A stretch of 64,000 bases of DNA from Glutamicibacter mishrai (GCF_012221945.1 NZ_CP032549.1:2108001-2172000); one strand, 5' to 3'. Counted from the stretch's first letter, positions 1 to 9,048 are shown. Translations and numbers: made by a program. Notes: generated by a model not told the origin, from the letters alone.

Positions 1-224
1 CCCCAGATTGGGGTCGAGATGGTGGTTGCCAGCAGGGTGGCGGTGACCACCCAGGTGTAGGAGGTCTGGCTGCCGTTGAGGTCGGAAACGATCACTGGCA
101 GGGAACTGGATACGACGGTGTTGGCCAAGATCGAGACGAACATGCCCATGAGGATGCCGGTAAGAGCGGTGAGGATTTCACGGTGTGTCATCTTGGGCTT
201 GGCGACCGGTGCGATTGCGGTCAT
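1..224 (-). CDS. MFS drug-exporter-like transporter, N-terminal fragment
   Basis: Only the first ~74 codons lie in the window; the gene runs off the left edge. Reading leftwards from the ATG at 222-224, the protein has a short basic cytoplasmic start. A first membrane segment with the pattern GMFVSILANTVVSSSLPVI follows, then a loop and the start of a second segment (YTWVVTATLLATT). This is the TM1-TM2 pattern of 14-TM DHA2 (EmrB/QacA-type) major facilitator exporters. Substrate cannot be told. The upstream region holds overlapping inverted repeats (281-314) that look like an operator, so drug-inducible repression is likely but inferred. Confidence 0.75.
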   Translation of the reverse strand, partial: MTAIAPVAKPKMTHREILTALTGILMGMFVSILANTVVSSSLPVIVSDLNGSQTSYTWVVTATLLATTISTPIW

Positions 225-280
225 TGAAGCTCCAAAAATTCTAGGTTCAGGTCAAGAGGGCCTGATTGGTTGATTGATGT

Positions 281-314
281 CAACTATACGACGATAGTTG
301 ACGACTATCAACTA
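281..314. promoter_or_regulatory. Overlapping inverted repeats upstream of the MFS gene
   Basis: CAACTAT (281-287) and ATAGTTG (294-300) form a perfect 7-bp inverted repeat with a 6-nt spacer. GATAGT (293-298) and ACTATC (304-309) form a second one, and CAACTA recurs at 309-314. Alternating half-sites of this kind just upstream of an exporter are typical of TetR- or MarR-family operators. No regulator gene for it lies inside the window; it may be on the other side of the exporter. Confidence 0.6.
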
Positions 315-351
315 AGGTGTTCCATCGCACACCGATGTATTAACCAGCGAA

Positions 352-385
352 CCCCGCACCTTCCTGCCAAGAGGAAAGTGCGGGG
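352..385 (-). terminator. Hairpin downstream of recR
   Basis: CCCCGCAC (352-359) pairs with GTGCGGGG (378-385), with further pairing of TTCC and GGAA inside. It sits 17 nt past the recR stop on the minus strand. There is no long T tract, so termination is probable rather than certain. Confidence 0.55.
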
Positions 386-401
386 CTCGCTCGGGAACTG
401 C

Positions 402-1199
402 TTATCGGCTGCGGTGGTTATCCATCTCGGGAACCACTGGATGCGATGGGCCGTCGGCCTCGCCTGTGGGGGTCTTCGCCGGGTCAACGGCCCGGAAGAG
501 CTTGGGCGCAGCGTCCGAAGCCTGATCCGCCGGAACCTCTGGCTTCTGCGATGCAGCGGAATCATCAGAAGCAGGCGCCGGGCGGCGCGCGTTCGACGCG
601 CTGGAACCGGCGGTGCGGCGGCCCTCGAAGGCGCGAGCCAACGTCACCTCGTCCGCGTACTCCAGATCGCCGCCCACCGGCAGGCCCGAGGCCAAGCGGG
701 TGATCCGGATGCCCAGGGGAGCGAGCGCGCGCACCAGATAAACGGCGGTGGCTTCGCCCTCGAGGTTCGGGTCGGTCGCCAGGATCAATTCGGTAATGGA
801 TTCATCGGCAAGGCGCGTGACCAGTTCGCGAATGTGCAGCTGCTCCGGGCCGATGCCGGCCAGCGGATTGATCGAGCCGCCGAGCACGTGGTACTTGCCG
901 CCGAAGGCGCGGGTGCGCTCAATGGCCATGACGTCTTTGGATTCCTCGACGATGCAGATCTTGGTTCCGTCGCGGCGTTCATCGCGGCAGATCGCGCAGA
1001 TCTCCTGCTCCGAGATGTTGAAGCAGATCTCGCAGAACTTGACCTTCTCCTTGACCAGCTGGATGGACGCGGCCAGGCGCGTCATATCCTCGGCGTCGGC
1101 GTCAAGAATGTGGAAAGCGATGCGCTGAGCCGACTTCGGGCCGATGCCAGGCAAGCGACCGAGCTCGTCGATCAATTCCTGTACAGCACCTTCGTACAC
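402..1199 (-). CDS. recR: Recombination protein RecR with C-terminal extension
   Basis: RecR loads RecA at gaps with RecF/RecO in recombinational repair. Visible features are an N-terminal helix-hairpin-helix ([15 protein letters not shown], residues ~16-30), a C4 zinc finger (Cys56, Cys59, Cys68, Cys71), and a TOPRIM domain from ~79 onward with the motifs CIVEE and [12 protein letters not shown]. The family is usually ~200 residues and ends near the motif [15 protein letters not shown], which lies at ~195-207 here. About 60 further low-complexity Ser/Ala/Pro/Asp residues follow. It lies 90 nt downstream of dnaX on the same strand, the usual dnaX-recR order. Confidence 0.95.
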   Translation of the reverse strand: MYEGAVQELIDELGRLPGIGPKSAQRIAFHILDADAEDMTRLAASIQLVKEKVKFCEICFNISEQEICAICRDERRDGTKICIVEESKDVMAIERTRAFGGKYHVLGGSINPLAGIGPEQLHIRELVTRLADESITELILATDPNLEGEATAVYLVRALAPLGIRITRLASGLPVGGDLEYADEVTLARAFEGRRTAGSSASNARRPAPASDDSAASQKPEVPADQASDAAPKLFRAVDPAKTPTGEADGPSHPVVPEMDNHRSR

Positions 1200-1289
1200 G
1201 TGCGCCTTCTTTCTGCGTTGCTGGAAATCTGTGGAAATCTTCCGTGTTACACCCTAGTGTCTCACCCCGGCAGCATGCCGTGGTGCGGG

Positions 1290-4200
1290 CTACAAGCTGC
1301 GTTTGATCTCCACGACATTGCCGTTCACATCCCGCTGTTCAATGACCATGCCACCGAGCAGGCGTTCGACTGCGGGCACGCCGATAAGCGCCGAATCCTC
1401 GACCTCGATGTCGTCGTCACTCGGGACGAACTCCTCGGGTTCCTGGTTCTGCACGGGGCTTGCCGAGGCGGAAGGGCCGCCCCAGCCGCCGGCGGCCTGG
1501 GTTGGCGCCGGCGCGCTCGGAGAGCTCTTGGCCTGGTTCATCAGCTGCTGATAGCGGCTCATGCGCTGGCTGGCAGCTGGTGCAGCCGGCTCGCTTGCGG
1601 CGGCCTGCTCCTGCTGCGGCGCACCCCAGCTCGGGGCGGCTTCCGGGGCCGGCGCAGGCTTGGGAGGTGCAGGTTGGACTGGAGCCTCAGTCCGGGCAGG
1701 GGCCTGGACCTGCTGCTGTGGCGCGGCGGGAGCAGGAGCTTGCGCTTCTGGCTCAACCACCGGTGCCGAAGCCGCCGATGGTTGCGGGGCCACCGGTTCC
1801 TGGACTTGCAGTTCCGGTTCCGCGGTGTCATGCACGGCCAGGTTCTGGAACGAATCCGTGGTGCTCTGCGGGTGCAACGGGGTGCTCGAAACCGGCCGCG
1901 GAATATTCGGCGTGCCGACTTCCGCCTGGCGGGCGCTGAGCCCTGCGGTCATGCGAGGCTTCGGTGCTACCGGTGGGCCGCCAAAACTGCGTGGCGCACT
2001 GGGCTGGCGTGGTTCGGGAGACGCGGCGGCCTGGGCCGCCGGGGCTGGCTGCTCGATAGTCTCGCGAGGCTGCGCTGTTTCAGGCTGGCGCTGCGGCTCG
2101 CGCTGCGCTGCCGGTTCCGGCGAATAGTACGGGTCATCCGGGAATGGCGGCTCATCCATGAACGGCTCGTCATAGGGTGGCGGCACATCATCGTAGGAGC
2201 TGACGTATCCATCGGCGGCGCGCGACTGCGGCGCCGCCGGAGGCGGTGCCACAGGCGAAGAAGCCGGGGATAACGGGCTGGCAGCAGGTGCCGGGGCGGC
2301 GGCTTGTGCGCGCGCGGCGGCACGCGCAGCTACCCCAGCAGAAGTTACAGGCTTAGTGAACTTGGTTGGTGCTGGGGTTTGCGCCGGGAGTGGCCGGCGC
2401 TCACCTTTTGGGGAACCACCGCCAGCCGGGTTGGATCCGCCTTCGGTGAGCACTATTTCTATGGGGGACCCGGCGATTTGTGAAACAACCCCGGTCAAGG
2501 TGTTCATCAAATCCGGACGATTGCGCAGGTTCACGATGGGCCCGGTGTTGCTGAACGCCAAGGTGAGCGTGCGGCCATCAAAGCCGGCCACGGACCCATA
2601 GGTCGCCACCATCGAGTGCAGCACGCGGGAATTGCCCTGCAGCTGCTCCAAGATCATTGGCCATGCCTGCTGGAACTTCTGAACCGGGGAACCGGCACCT
2701 GGCTGCTGCGACGGCTGCGCAGGCTGAGCTTGCTGTTGCTGTTGCTGTGCTTGTTCGCGGGCAGCGCGTTCCTGGGCTTCGCGTTCGGCTTGTTCGCGCT
2801 GCGCCTGCTCTTGCTGAGCCTGTGCCTGTTGTGCAGCCTGGCGCTGGGCAACGAGCTCTGCCTGGTCAGGCTGCTGAGCTGGAGCGGCCGCCGGGGCAGG
2901 AGTCTGGGCAGGCGACTGCTGCTGTGGCGCCTGGCTAGCCGGCTGCTGGGTACGGGACGCTGCAGCCTTGCGAGCGAATTCGGCCATGGCAGGGTTCTGC
3001 TTCACATCATCGATGGAGACCCCGGTGCCGAAGGACAGGTCTTCACCGCTGGACGGATCCGGCACCAAGCTGAACGGCGCAACACCCTCAGGGCGGGCAG
3101 CAGGAACACTTGGACCAGGCTGCACCTCGGTGGTCACCGAATAGCTGTCATCCTTCGGCCCCCAAGTTGCACCCCAGTCGGCAGCTTCGCCGGTGTTCAG
3201 CGAGGACTGCGCATCGGGATCCAAGGGCGCGTTGGGGTCATCATCGGCAGATTGCGGCTGCTCAGAGGCTTCGGCCTGAGGTGCCTGCTGACGCTGCTCA
3301 GGCTGCTGTGCCTGAACCGGCTGCGGCTGGGCCTGCTGAACTTGCTGGACTGGCTCTTCGGCCGGAGCCGGAGCTTCCTGCTGTTCGACTGGCGCCTGCA
3401 CCTGCTCAGCAGTGGTTTCCTGGCTTTGTGCCGGCGCGGGCATGCCTTCACGGCGGGCCTTGGCCGCTGCCAACGCTTCACGCACCGCGGCAGCACCCTG
3501 GCGGGCCGCGCCAGGATTCGGCGCAGCGCCCAGCGAAGCCGAGGAGCCTTCGGCCTGCGCCTCGTCAAGGGCTGGTAACTCCCCGCCGGTCATCGCATGG
3601 CGTTCCAAGCGATCCAAACGAGCGGCAAAGGAAGAAACCGAGTTCTCGGAACCAGGCAGCATCAAACGGGCCGCGAGCAGCTCCAAATGCAAACGTGGCG
3701 AGGTCGCGCCGGTCATCTCGCTCAGCGCCTTATTGGTGACATCAGCCCAGCGCGATAGCTCGCCCGCGCCGACCAAGCCTGCCTGCAGGCGCAGGGCCTC
3801 CAGCTGGTCCTCTGGAACACCGCGAAGGATCTTTTCCAGGCCTTCAGGCATGGCCTTGGCGATGATCAGGTCGCGGAAGCGTTCAAGGATGTCTTCGACA
3901 AAGCGCCGCGGATCCAAACCGGTCTGGATAATGCGGTCAATGGCGCCAAAGAGCCCAGCGCCGTCAGCCTCGTGAAGGGACAGCGTCACCTCATCCAGGA
4001 GTGTCGAATGGGTGTAGCCCAGCAACGCGATGGCAGTCTCATAATCCAGCGTTCCTTCACGGGCACCAGCCATCAGCTGGTCGAGAACCGAGAGGGTATC
4101 TCGGACCGAACCGCCACCGGCGCGGATCACCAGCGGAAGCACGCCCTCGGCTACCGCAACATTCTCGCGTTCGCACAAAACCTGCAGGTACGCCAGCAAG

Positions 4201-4748
4201 GCTTCCGGCGGAACCAGGCGGAAGGGGTAGTGATGGGTGCGGGAACGAATGGTCCCGATAACTTTCTCGGGTTCCGTCGTCGCGAAGATGAACTTGATAT
4301 GCGCTGGCGGCTCTTCAACGATCTTCAGCAGGGCGTTGAAGCCTGCCGCGGTGACCATGTGGGCCTCATCGATGATGAAGATCTTGTAGCGGTCACGGGT
4401 CGGAGCGAAGGTTGCCCGCTCGCGCAGGTCGCGGGCATCGTCTACGCCACCGTGGCTGGCCGCGTCGATCTCGATGACATCCAGCGAGCCTGGGCCGCCA
4501 TTGGCCAGTTCGACACAGCTCGGGCAAGTGCCACAAGGAACCGGAGTCGGGCCCTGTTCGCAGTTCAGGCAACGAGCAAGGATTCGTGCGGAGGTCGTCT
4601 TACCGCAACCGCGCGGACCGGAGAAGAGGTACGCGTGATTAACGCGGTTTTTCTCCAGAGCCGTCATCAGGGGAGCAGTAACGTGTTCTTGTCCGATGAC
4701 GTCGGCAAACGTATCGGGACGATACCTGCGATATAGCGCTGTACTCAC
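1290..4748 (-). CDS. dnaX: DNA polymerase III subunit gamma/tau
   Basis: This is the clamp-loader ATPase of the replicative polymerase. The N-terminal AAA+ module has Walker A GPRGCGKT (~44-51), a zinc module (Cys63, Cys72, Cys75, Cys78), Walker B with IIDEAHM, and the sensor TTEPEKVIGTIRSRTHHYPF. Domain III follows to ~365. Beyond that lie ~780 residues of Gln/Pro/Ala-rich low complexity, interrupted near ~680-760 by a folded stretch (FQQAWPMILEQLQGNSRVLHSM) like the tau C-terminal region. At 1152 residues it is longer than the ~640 of E. coli tau; long linkers are common in actinobacteria. The start ATG at 4748 lies ~70 nt beyond the gluQRS stop side, and the conserved first residues MSTALYRRYRPDTF support it. 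Confidence 0.96.
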   Translation of the reverse strand: MSTALYRRYRPDTFADVIGQEHVTAPLMTALEKNRVNHAYLFSGPRGCGKTTSARILARCLNCEQGPTPVPCGTCPSCVELANGGPGSLDVIEIDAASHGGVDDARDLRERATFAPTRDRYKIFIIDEAHMVTAAGFNALLKIVEEPPAHIKFIFATTEPEKVIGTIRSRTHHYPFRLVPPEALLAYLQVLCERENVAVAEGVLPLVIRAGGGSVRDTLSVLDQLMAGAREGTLDYETAIALLGYTHSTLLDEVTLSLHEADGAGLFGAIDRIIQTGLDPRRFVEDILERFRDLIIAKAMPEGLEKILRGVPEDQLEALRLQAGLVGAGELSRWADVTNKALSEMTGATSPRLHLELLAARLMLPGSENSVSSFAARLDRLERHAMTGGELPALDEAQAEGSSASLGAAPNPGAARQGAAAVREALAAAKARREGMPAPAQSQETTAEQVQAPVEQQEAPAPAEEPVQQVQQAQPQPVQAQQPEQRQQAPQAEASEQPQSADDDPNAPLDPDAQSSLNTGEAADWGATWGPKDDSYSVTTEVQPGPSVPAARPEGVAPFSLVPDPSSGEDLSFGTGVSIDDVKQNPAMAEFARKAAASRTQQPASQAPQQQSPAQTPAPAAAPAQQPDQAELVAQRQAAQQAQAQQEQAQREQAEREAQERAAREQAQQQQQQAQPAQPSQQPGAGSPVQKFQQAWPMILEQLQGNSRVLHSMVATYGSVAGFDGRTLTLAFSNTGPIVNLRNRPDLMNTLTGVVSQIAGSPIEIVLTEGGSNPAGGGSPKGERRPLPAQTPAPTKFTKPVTSAGVAARAAARAQAAAPAPAASPLSPASSPVAPPPAAPQSRAADGYVSSYDDVPPPYDEPFMDEPPFPDDPYYSPEPAAQREPQRQPETAQPRETIEQPAPAAQAAASPEPRQPSAPRSFGGPPVAPKPRMTAGLSARQAEVGTPNIPRPVSSTPLHPQSTTDSFQNLAVHDTAEPELQVQEPVAPQPSAASAPVVEPEAQAPAPAAPQQQVQAPARTEAPVQPAPPKPAPAPEAAPSWGAPQQEQAAASEPAAPAASQRMSRYQQLMNQAKSSPSAPAPTQAAGGWGGPSASASPVQNQEPEEFVPSDDDIEVEDSALIGVPAVERLLGGMVIEQRDVNGNVVEIKRSL

Positions 4749-4757
4749 ACCGGTTCC

Positions 4758-5678
4758 CTATCGGTTGCGTGATGCCCCGGGCATCAGCTGTTGGACGATA
4801 TTCTCTGGTTCAACGATCCACGGTTCACGCGGCAGGTTTACCGGATCGAAAGCTTCTAGGGCTGCCTGCAAACTCGTGCTGGGCAAGCCCAATGACTCTA
4901 GCAAAATCGCCACAACATCGGCTGGATGTACCCCGTGTTCGGTGATCTCTTCGAGTGTTACTGCGCCATCGCGCTTGGCCAGGCGCTGGCCCTTGGCATT
5001 CAAAGCCAGCGGCACATGGGCGTACTCCGGAACGTCGTAGCCCAAAAGCGTTGCAAGATATCCCTGGCGCGGGGCCGAGGAGAGCAAATCATCTGCGCGC
5101 ACGACCTGATCGATTCCGCTCAGCGCGTCATCGACAACCACCGCCAAATTGTAGGCGGGTGCACCGTCATTGCGGATGAGGACGAAATCATCCACGACGC
5201 CCATGTAGTCGCCAGCCAGCTGGTCGTGAACCGAAAACTCGGTGACCTCGGCGCGCAAGCGCAGAGCCGCTGGGCGTTCCTTTGCCTTGGCCTCACGCTC
5301 GGCGGGGCTCAAGTCCCGGCAGGTTCCCGGGTACGCGCCGGGGGCCGCGTGCGGTGCGCTGGCGGCTTCGGCGATGTCCTTGCGCGAGCAGAAGCAAGGG
5401 AAGAGAAGATCCCGTTTTTTGAGCTGTTCTACGGCGTCAAAGTAAATCGGCAGGCGTTCGGATTGGCGCAAGAGCGGACCATCGAATTCCAAGCCCAAAG
5501 ACTCCAGCTCGGCGAGCTGGGCAGCCTCGGCTCCGGAGCGGACCCGGTCAAGATCTTCGATCCGCAACAAGAAGTCGCGTTGCGTGGAACGGGCAAAAAG
5601 CCATGCAAGGATTGCCGTGCGCAAATTGCCAAGGTGGAGTGGCCCAGAAGGGCTAGGGGCGAAACGGCCAGCGCCCAC
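4758..5678 (-). CDS. gluQ: Glutamyl-Q tRNA(Asp) synthetase
   Basis: A truncated GluRS paralogue that activates glutamate and attaches it to queuosine at position 34 of tRNA-Asp. The class I signature is RFAPSPSGPLHLGNLRTA at the N-terminus, and the KMSKS-like loop reads QRLAKRDGAV. A zinc-type region (FPCFCSRKDI with a later Cys-Arg-Asp) lies between. At 306 residues it matches GluQRS and lacks the anticodon-binding domain of full GluRS. Start chosen as the GTG at 5678, with GGAG 5 nt upstream. It lies between dnaX and the SRP RNA, all on the minus strand. The window also encodes Tgt and a queuosine-precursor transporter, so the substrate modification is plausible here. Confidence 0.93.
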   Translation of the reverse strand: MGAGRFAPSPSGPLHLGNLRTAILAWLFARSTQRDFLLRIEDLDRVRSGAEAAQLAELESLGLEFDGPLLRQSERLPIYFDAVEQLKKRDLLFPCFCSRKDIAEAASAPHAAPGAYPGTCRDLSPAEREAKAKERPAALRLRAEVTEFSVHDQLAGDYMGVVDDFVLIRNDGAPAYNLAVVVDDALSGIDQVVRADDLLSSAPRQGYLATLLGYDVPEYAHVPLALNAKGQRLAKRDGAVTLEEITEHGVHPADVVAILLESLGLPSTSLQAALEAFDPVNLPREPWIVEPENIVQQLMPGASRNR

Positions 5679-5711
5679 GTGGACTCCATTCGGCTTGCGT
5701 GAAAAAGTAAA

Positions 5712-5799
5712 GACCCCTCATGCACCTGCCAGAGCCCATCTACCCTTGCTACCTTCCGGTCCTGGGGGAGTTCAACAGGATGACACCACACGAGGGGTC
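5712..5799 (-). ncRNA. ffs: Signal recognition particle RNA (4.5S type)
   Basis: On the minus strand the ends GACCCCTC and GAGGGGTC (5792-5799 and 5712-5719) pair. The interior carries the SRP Alu-less hairpin core: the asymmetric-loop sequence CAGGACCGGAAGGTAGCAAG with the GGAA tetraloop. These are the hallmarks of the bacterial small SRP RNA that binds Ffh. The true transcript may extend a few bases past the paired ends. It lies directly upstream of gluQRS on the same strand. Confidence 0.93.
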
Positions 5800-5858
5800 A
5801 TCGAAAATACTACCCGAGGGTGGTGCTTGGATAAAAATCGGAGAGCGTGCGCTTGCTC

Positions 5859-7391
5859 TCAACCGGTATCCTCATCCGTTGATTCGAACCATCCCAGGAC
5901 CTTGCGCACCCGCTCGTTGAGCTGAACTGTCGGAAGCATCGGCGTCTGATCCTTCTCGAAGTCGAAGTTCTGCACATTCGTGACGCTTCCGGGAAGCTCA
6001 ATGCACACCACTCCATGTGGCGAACGCCAGTTCACTGAGCCATCAGGAAGATAAGTGGCCTGCCATCCCAAGGCATGCTTGAACATTTGATGCCGCTTGC
6101 ACAGCAAGTGCGTATTGGTGCGCGAGGTATGTCCGCCGCTGGCCCAGGCCTCAATATGATCGATCTCCGAAGTCTCTGCCGGACGATTGCACCCGGGGAA
6201 GCGGCAGCAGATATCCCGATTGCGCAGCAGGTCGCGCAGCGCCTTCGAGGGCCGGTACTTCTCACGGCCGACATCAATCACTGCCCCGGACCATGGATCC
6301 GTGAGGACCTTCATGAAGGACGGGGCATCTTTGGCAATGCGTAACGCCGTCCCGATGGGAATGGGGCCGTAGCCTTCCAGATCGGCTAAGGCTCGCTGGG
6401 GATCGGTCAGCATTTCAAGCGCCGGAATAGTCACCGCGACCCGTGCCTTCAATGGGGTACCGCCTCCCGCGGGCCAGCCATCGAGCAGCGCATCGCAGAT
6501 GATGTCCAAGCGGCGTTGCTGCTCGGTGCGCTCATCGTCGGGATCATTGTGCTGTGCCGCGTGCCAGTTCACGGTGTTGATGATGCTCAGGGTGTTTTCG
6601 GCCGGCATGTACAGCTGGATGACCGACATGCCGTTGGGCTCATTCCAATAGCTCACCTTGCGGTCCTCGGCGCTCTTCTTATGGCGTTCTTCAATGGGGC
6701 GAGGGTGAAGGCGTTCATGAATCTTTCTCGCGCGGTGGGCAACGGCCGAGTCGGTAGCCGTGCGGGCAATGGGCAGCAAGGTTTGTTGCATATGCTGCAC
6801 GTCTTCCGGGTCGAGGTCCTGGGATTGCTTGACGATTTCTTGCGCTGTCCTGGTGGTGATCTCACCTCGGCTTAGTTCTTCGAGGGTCTCGGGGCAAAGG
6901 TGGCGCAGGCCTTCTGCGATAAATAAGCGGTCGCGCGCATTGGCCTCGGTGGACCGCAAGGCTATGGCGGTTTCGGCGACAAATGATGAACGAATCACTG
7001 TTTCTTCCGAAGGGTCGATGCCGTAGTACTGCGATGACTGGTCCTGGAGCGCGTCATTCGGGGCTTCAATGAGCGGGTCTTGCGCTCCCTGGGCGGTGGA
7101 GGCTTTCACTGCATGCTCGTATGAATCTGCAATCACTGCTGCTTCTGCGGCGTCCAGCATGCTCCGGAGCCGGGTTATGTCTTTGAGCGTTTCCAGGCCC
7201 TGGTCCGTTGTGGCTGCAGGTGGAAGTTCGTAGAGCTTGCGCGCTGTGGCGGCAACCTGCGTGAACAGATTGTCTTGATCCAGATTCGCTGCCCATAGCC
7301 CGAAATCTCCGGGCGTAGTCCGTTGCCCGGGTGGACCGATATGCAGGCGGCGAGGATCATCGCTGCTGTGAAATACCTCTCTTTTGCTCAT
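5859..7391 (-). CDS. DUF222 / HNH endonuclease-domain protein
   Basis: A 510-residue protein with a long helical DUF222-like N-terminal part and a C-terminal HNH motif. The HNH part shows paired Cys (CRFPGC), the central SEIDHIEAWASGG and the closing LLCKRHQMFKH, so the His-Asn-His and zinc ligands look intact. This is the 13E12-repeat/DUF222-HNH family. It is multi-copy and specific to actinobacteria, and its role is unsettled; family members are sometimes treated as mobile or repetitive. It is a single gene on the minus strand, with the tRNA-Ser gene facing it beyond its start. Nuclease function is inferred from the motif only. Confidence 0.85.
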   Translation of the reverse strand: MSKREVFHSSDDPRRLHIGPPGQRTTPGDFGLWAANLDQDNLFTQVAATARKLYELPPAATTDQGLETLKDITRLRSMLDAAEAAVIADSYEHAVKASTAQGAQDPLIEAPNDALQDQSSQYYGIDPSEETVIRSSFVAETAIALRSTEANARDRLFIAEGLRHLCPETLEELSRGEITTRTAQEIVKQSQDLDPEDVQHMQQTLLPIARTATDSAVAHRARKIHERLHPRPIEERHKKSAEDRKVSYWNEPNGMSVIQLYMPAENTLSIINTVNWHAAQHNDPDDERTEQQRRLDIICDALLDGWPAGGGTPLKARVAVTIPALEMLTDPQRALADLEGYGPIPIGTALRIAKDAPSFMKVLTDPWSGAVIDVGREKYRPSKALRDLLRNRDICCRFPGCNRPAETSEIDHIEAWASGGHTSRTNTHLLCKRHQMFKHALGWQATYLPDGSVNWRSPHGVVCIELPGSVTNVQNFDFEKDQTPMLPTVQLNERVRKVLGWFESTDEDTG

Positions 7392-7579
7392 ATATAGCAG
7401 TATTCGCGCTTCTGGACGAGGTGGAACGAAGAAGTGACGAGGTGGGTATAACCTCTAAAAACGCCTAGATTCAGGGAAGAACGCCTTCGGTGACGGCATG
7501 GGAAACGGCGGGAGAACTCTCGATTCGTGATTGAGCGAGAATTTAGATATGCTGGATCCTGCTCCACGGAGCAAACTGA

Positions 7580-7667
7580 GGAGGATTCGCCTAGCGGCCT
7601 ATGGCGCACGCCTGGAACGCGTGTTGGGTTAACGCCCTCAGGGGTTCAAATCCCCTATCCTCCGCCA
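7580..7667 (+). tRNA. tRNA-Ser (anticodon GGA)
   Basis: The acceptor stem GGAGGAT pairs with ATCCTCC, followed by discriminator G and an encoded CCA (7665-7667). The anticodon stem CACGC/GCGTG encloses the loop CTGGAAC, giving anticodon GGA. A long variable arm of class II type (TTGGGTTAACGCCCTCA) and the T arm GGGGTTCAAATCCCC follow. Its 3' end is repeated on the far side of the adjoining insertion element. Confidence 0.96.
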
Positions 7668-7669
7668 TT
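7653..7669 (+). repeat. Left copy of 17-bp direct repeat (tRNA-Ser 3' end)
   Basis: CCCTATCCTCCGCCATT, the end of the tRNA-Ser gene plus two bases, recurs exactly at 9076-9092. The two copies bracket the IS481-type element. Confidence 0.9.
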
Positions 7670-7670
7670 G

Positions 7671-7712
7671 TAATGTCTCGGGACATCGTACGTACGATGT
7701 CCCGAGACATTA
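7671..7712. repeat. Perfect 42-bp palindrome at the left end of the element
   Basis: The 21 bases from 7671 are the exact reverse complement of the 21 that end at 7712. The half begins TAATGTCTCGGGACATCG. It closely resembles the 42-nt hairpin at 9095-9136 beyond the other end of the element. It could act as an IS end, a terminator, or both. Confidence 0.9.
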
Positions 7713-7724
7713 GTCTTTTAACGG

Positions 7725-8906
7725 TCACCTATTCAGGCTCGAAATTGCTTTTTGGTAATCCTTCGAAGGGTCAATTTTGAAGTACCTGATGATTTCGCCG
7801 GTTTTTCTGTTGATGACGGTTACGTCCCGATCTTCAACCATCATGCGAACCGGAATGCCTGAGTAGGTGCGCCCCACACCGAGGTGTCGAAGCTGTCCTG
7901 CGTACCTGAGTGTGAGTTTTCCGTCTTTATCTACCGTGTCGGTTCTGATGCGCGGTTCATCGTGCGACAACGGTTTGGGAACGGCTTTGGGCAACGCGGT
8001 GTAACGCACGTTGGGTGGTTTCCTTCCGGCACCTTTGTGCGGCCGTTCCATGTTGTAGATTTGTTGAAATTCCTTCAGTTGCTTATTGAGTTCAGCTACC
8101 GTCGTGGCTTGCGGCTGGGCTTTGAGCCAAAGCTTGAGGGTGCGGTGAAATCGTTCGACTTTCCCCTGGGTTTGAGGATGGCTTGGGGAGCCGTTGATCT
8201 GCTTGATATCCCACTGTTGCAACAACTTCTCGAATTGGTTCTTCGCAGGCCCGTCGCCGTTGGTTTTTCCTGTGAAACGGGTGGTGAACACCAGCCCGTT
8301 ATCGGTCAGTGATGATTGGGGCCGGCCATGTTTTTCGCAAGCGTCTATGAATTGTTTGATAACAAAACGCCCAGTCACGGTCCTGTAGGCGTGGATGCTG
8401 ATCAGGTATCTGGAGTGGTCATCGATGAAGTCGAGGATCTCTGTGTCGCTGCCGTCGACTAGGGTCCAGTGCGTGAAATCGGATTGCCACATTTCGTTGG
8501 GGAGGGCTGATTCGAAGCGTATGAATGAGGATTTGGGGCGTTTTTGTGGTTGGTCCGTGACCTGGTTGCCCTGGCGCAGGATGCGGTGGATGGTGGATTT
8601 TGCTGGTGGGGTCAGTCCTTCTGTTTCGAGGTGGGATTGAATGGTTTCTGCTCCTGCGTCCAGCCCTTTTTTGGTGAGTTCGTCGCGGAGCTCGGTGATG
8701 CGGTTTCTGATGATCTCCGGTGTTTGGTTGGGTGATGTTTTGGGTCGTTTGGATCTGGGTTCGTAGGCGGCTTCCCCATCGAAGGCGTAGCGTCGGACGA
8801 GTTCTTTGACCCAACGTTCCGAGACGTTGAAGTGGTGTGCTGCGGCTTTGGCGTTCATCGATCCGTGAACGACTGCAGTGATGATTTGTTTGTTGCGTAT
8901 ATTCAC
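7725..8906 (-). CDS. IS481-family DDE transposase
   Basis: A 393-residue integrase-fold transposase. The N-terminus is a helix-turn-helix (HHFNVSERWVKELVRRY) followed by a second DNA-binding region. The catalytic core shows the first Asp in EMWQSDFTHW, the second in SSLTDNG, and the Glu in GKVERFHRTL, all preserved. The order and spacing fit the IS481 family. The C-terminal ~70 residues are a beta-rich tail (HLGVGRTYSGIPVRMMV). The reading frame is intact, so the copy could be active. It is the only transposase of this type in the window. Confidence 0.93.
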   Translation of the reverse strand: MNIRNKQIITAVVHGSMNAKAAAHHFNVSERWVKELVRRYAFDGEAAYEPRSKRPKTSPNQTPEIIRNRITELRDELTKKGLDAGAETIQSHLETEGLTPPAKSTIHRILRQGNQVTDQPQKRPKSSFIRFESALPNEMWQSDFTHWTLVDGSDTEILDFIDDHSRYLISIHAYRTVTGRFVIKQFIDACEKHGRPQSSLTDNGLVFTTRFTGKTNGDGPAKNQFEKLLQQWDIKQINGSPSHPQTQGKVERFHRTLKLWLKAQPQATTVAELNKQLKEFQQIYNMERPHKGAGRKPPNVRYTALPKAVPKPLSHDEPRIRTDTVDKDGKLTLRYAGQLRHLGVGRTYSGIPVRMMVEDRDVTVINRKTGEIIRYFKIDPSKDYQKAISSLNR

Positions 8907-8922
8907 ATTTTGAGGGTGAACG

Positions 8923-9048
8923 ATGTCCTAGGACATGGTCTGACGCCACGCTGATGAAGGATGTCTCAGGACATGTAGGTGGTGTCAGGAGATGGTTCTG
9001 GGTGTCCAAATCGTGATGTGGCGGGAGTGGAATGATGTCCCAGGACAT
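8923..9048. repeat. Three 14-bp palindromes upstream of the transposase
   Basis: ATGTCCTAGGACAT at 8923-8936, ATGTCTCAGGACAT at 8961-8974 and ATGTCCCAGGACAT at 9035-9048. The first and third are each joined to GGTGAACGATG on one side. The core also occurs in the palindromes at 7671-7712 and 9095-9136, so it is probably a transposase binding site. Confidence 0.75.

Noticed and set aside
270..2273. 667-codon plus-strand open frame over recR and dnaX
   Set aside because: It is antisense to two well-supported genes, has Arg-rich shadow composition and no domains.
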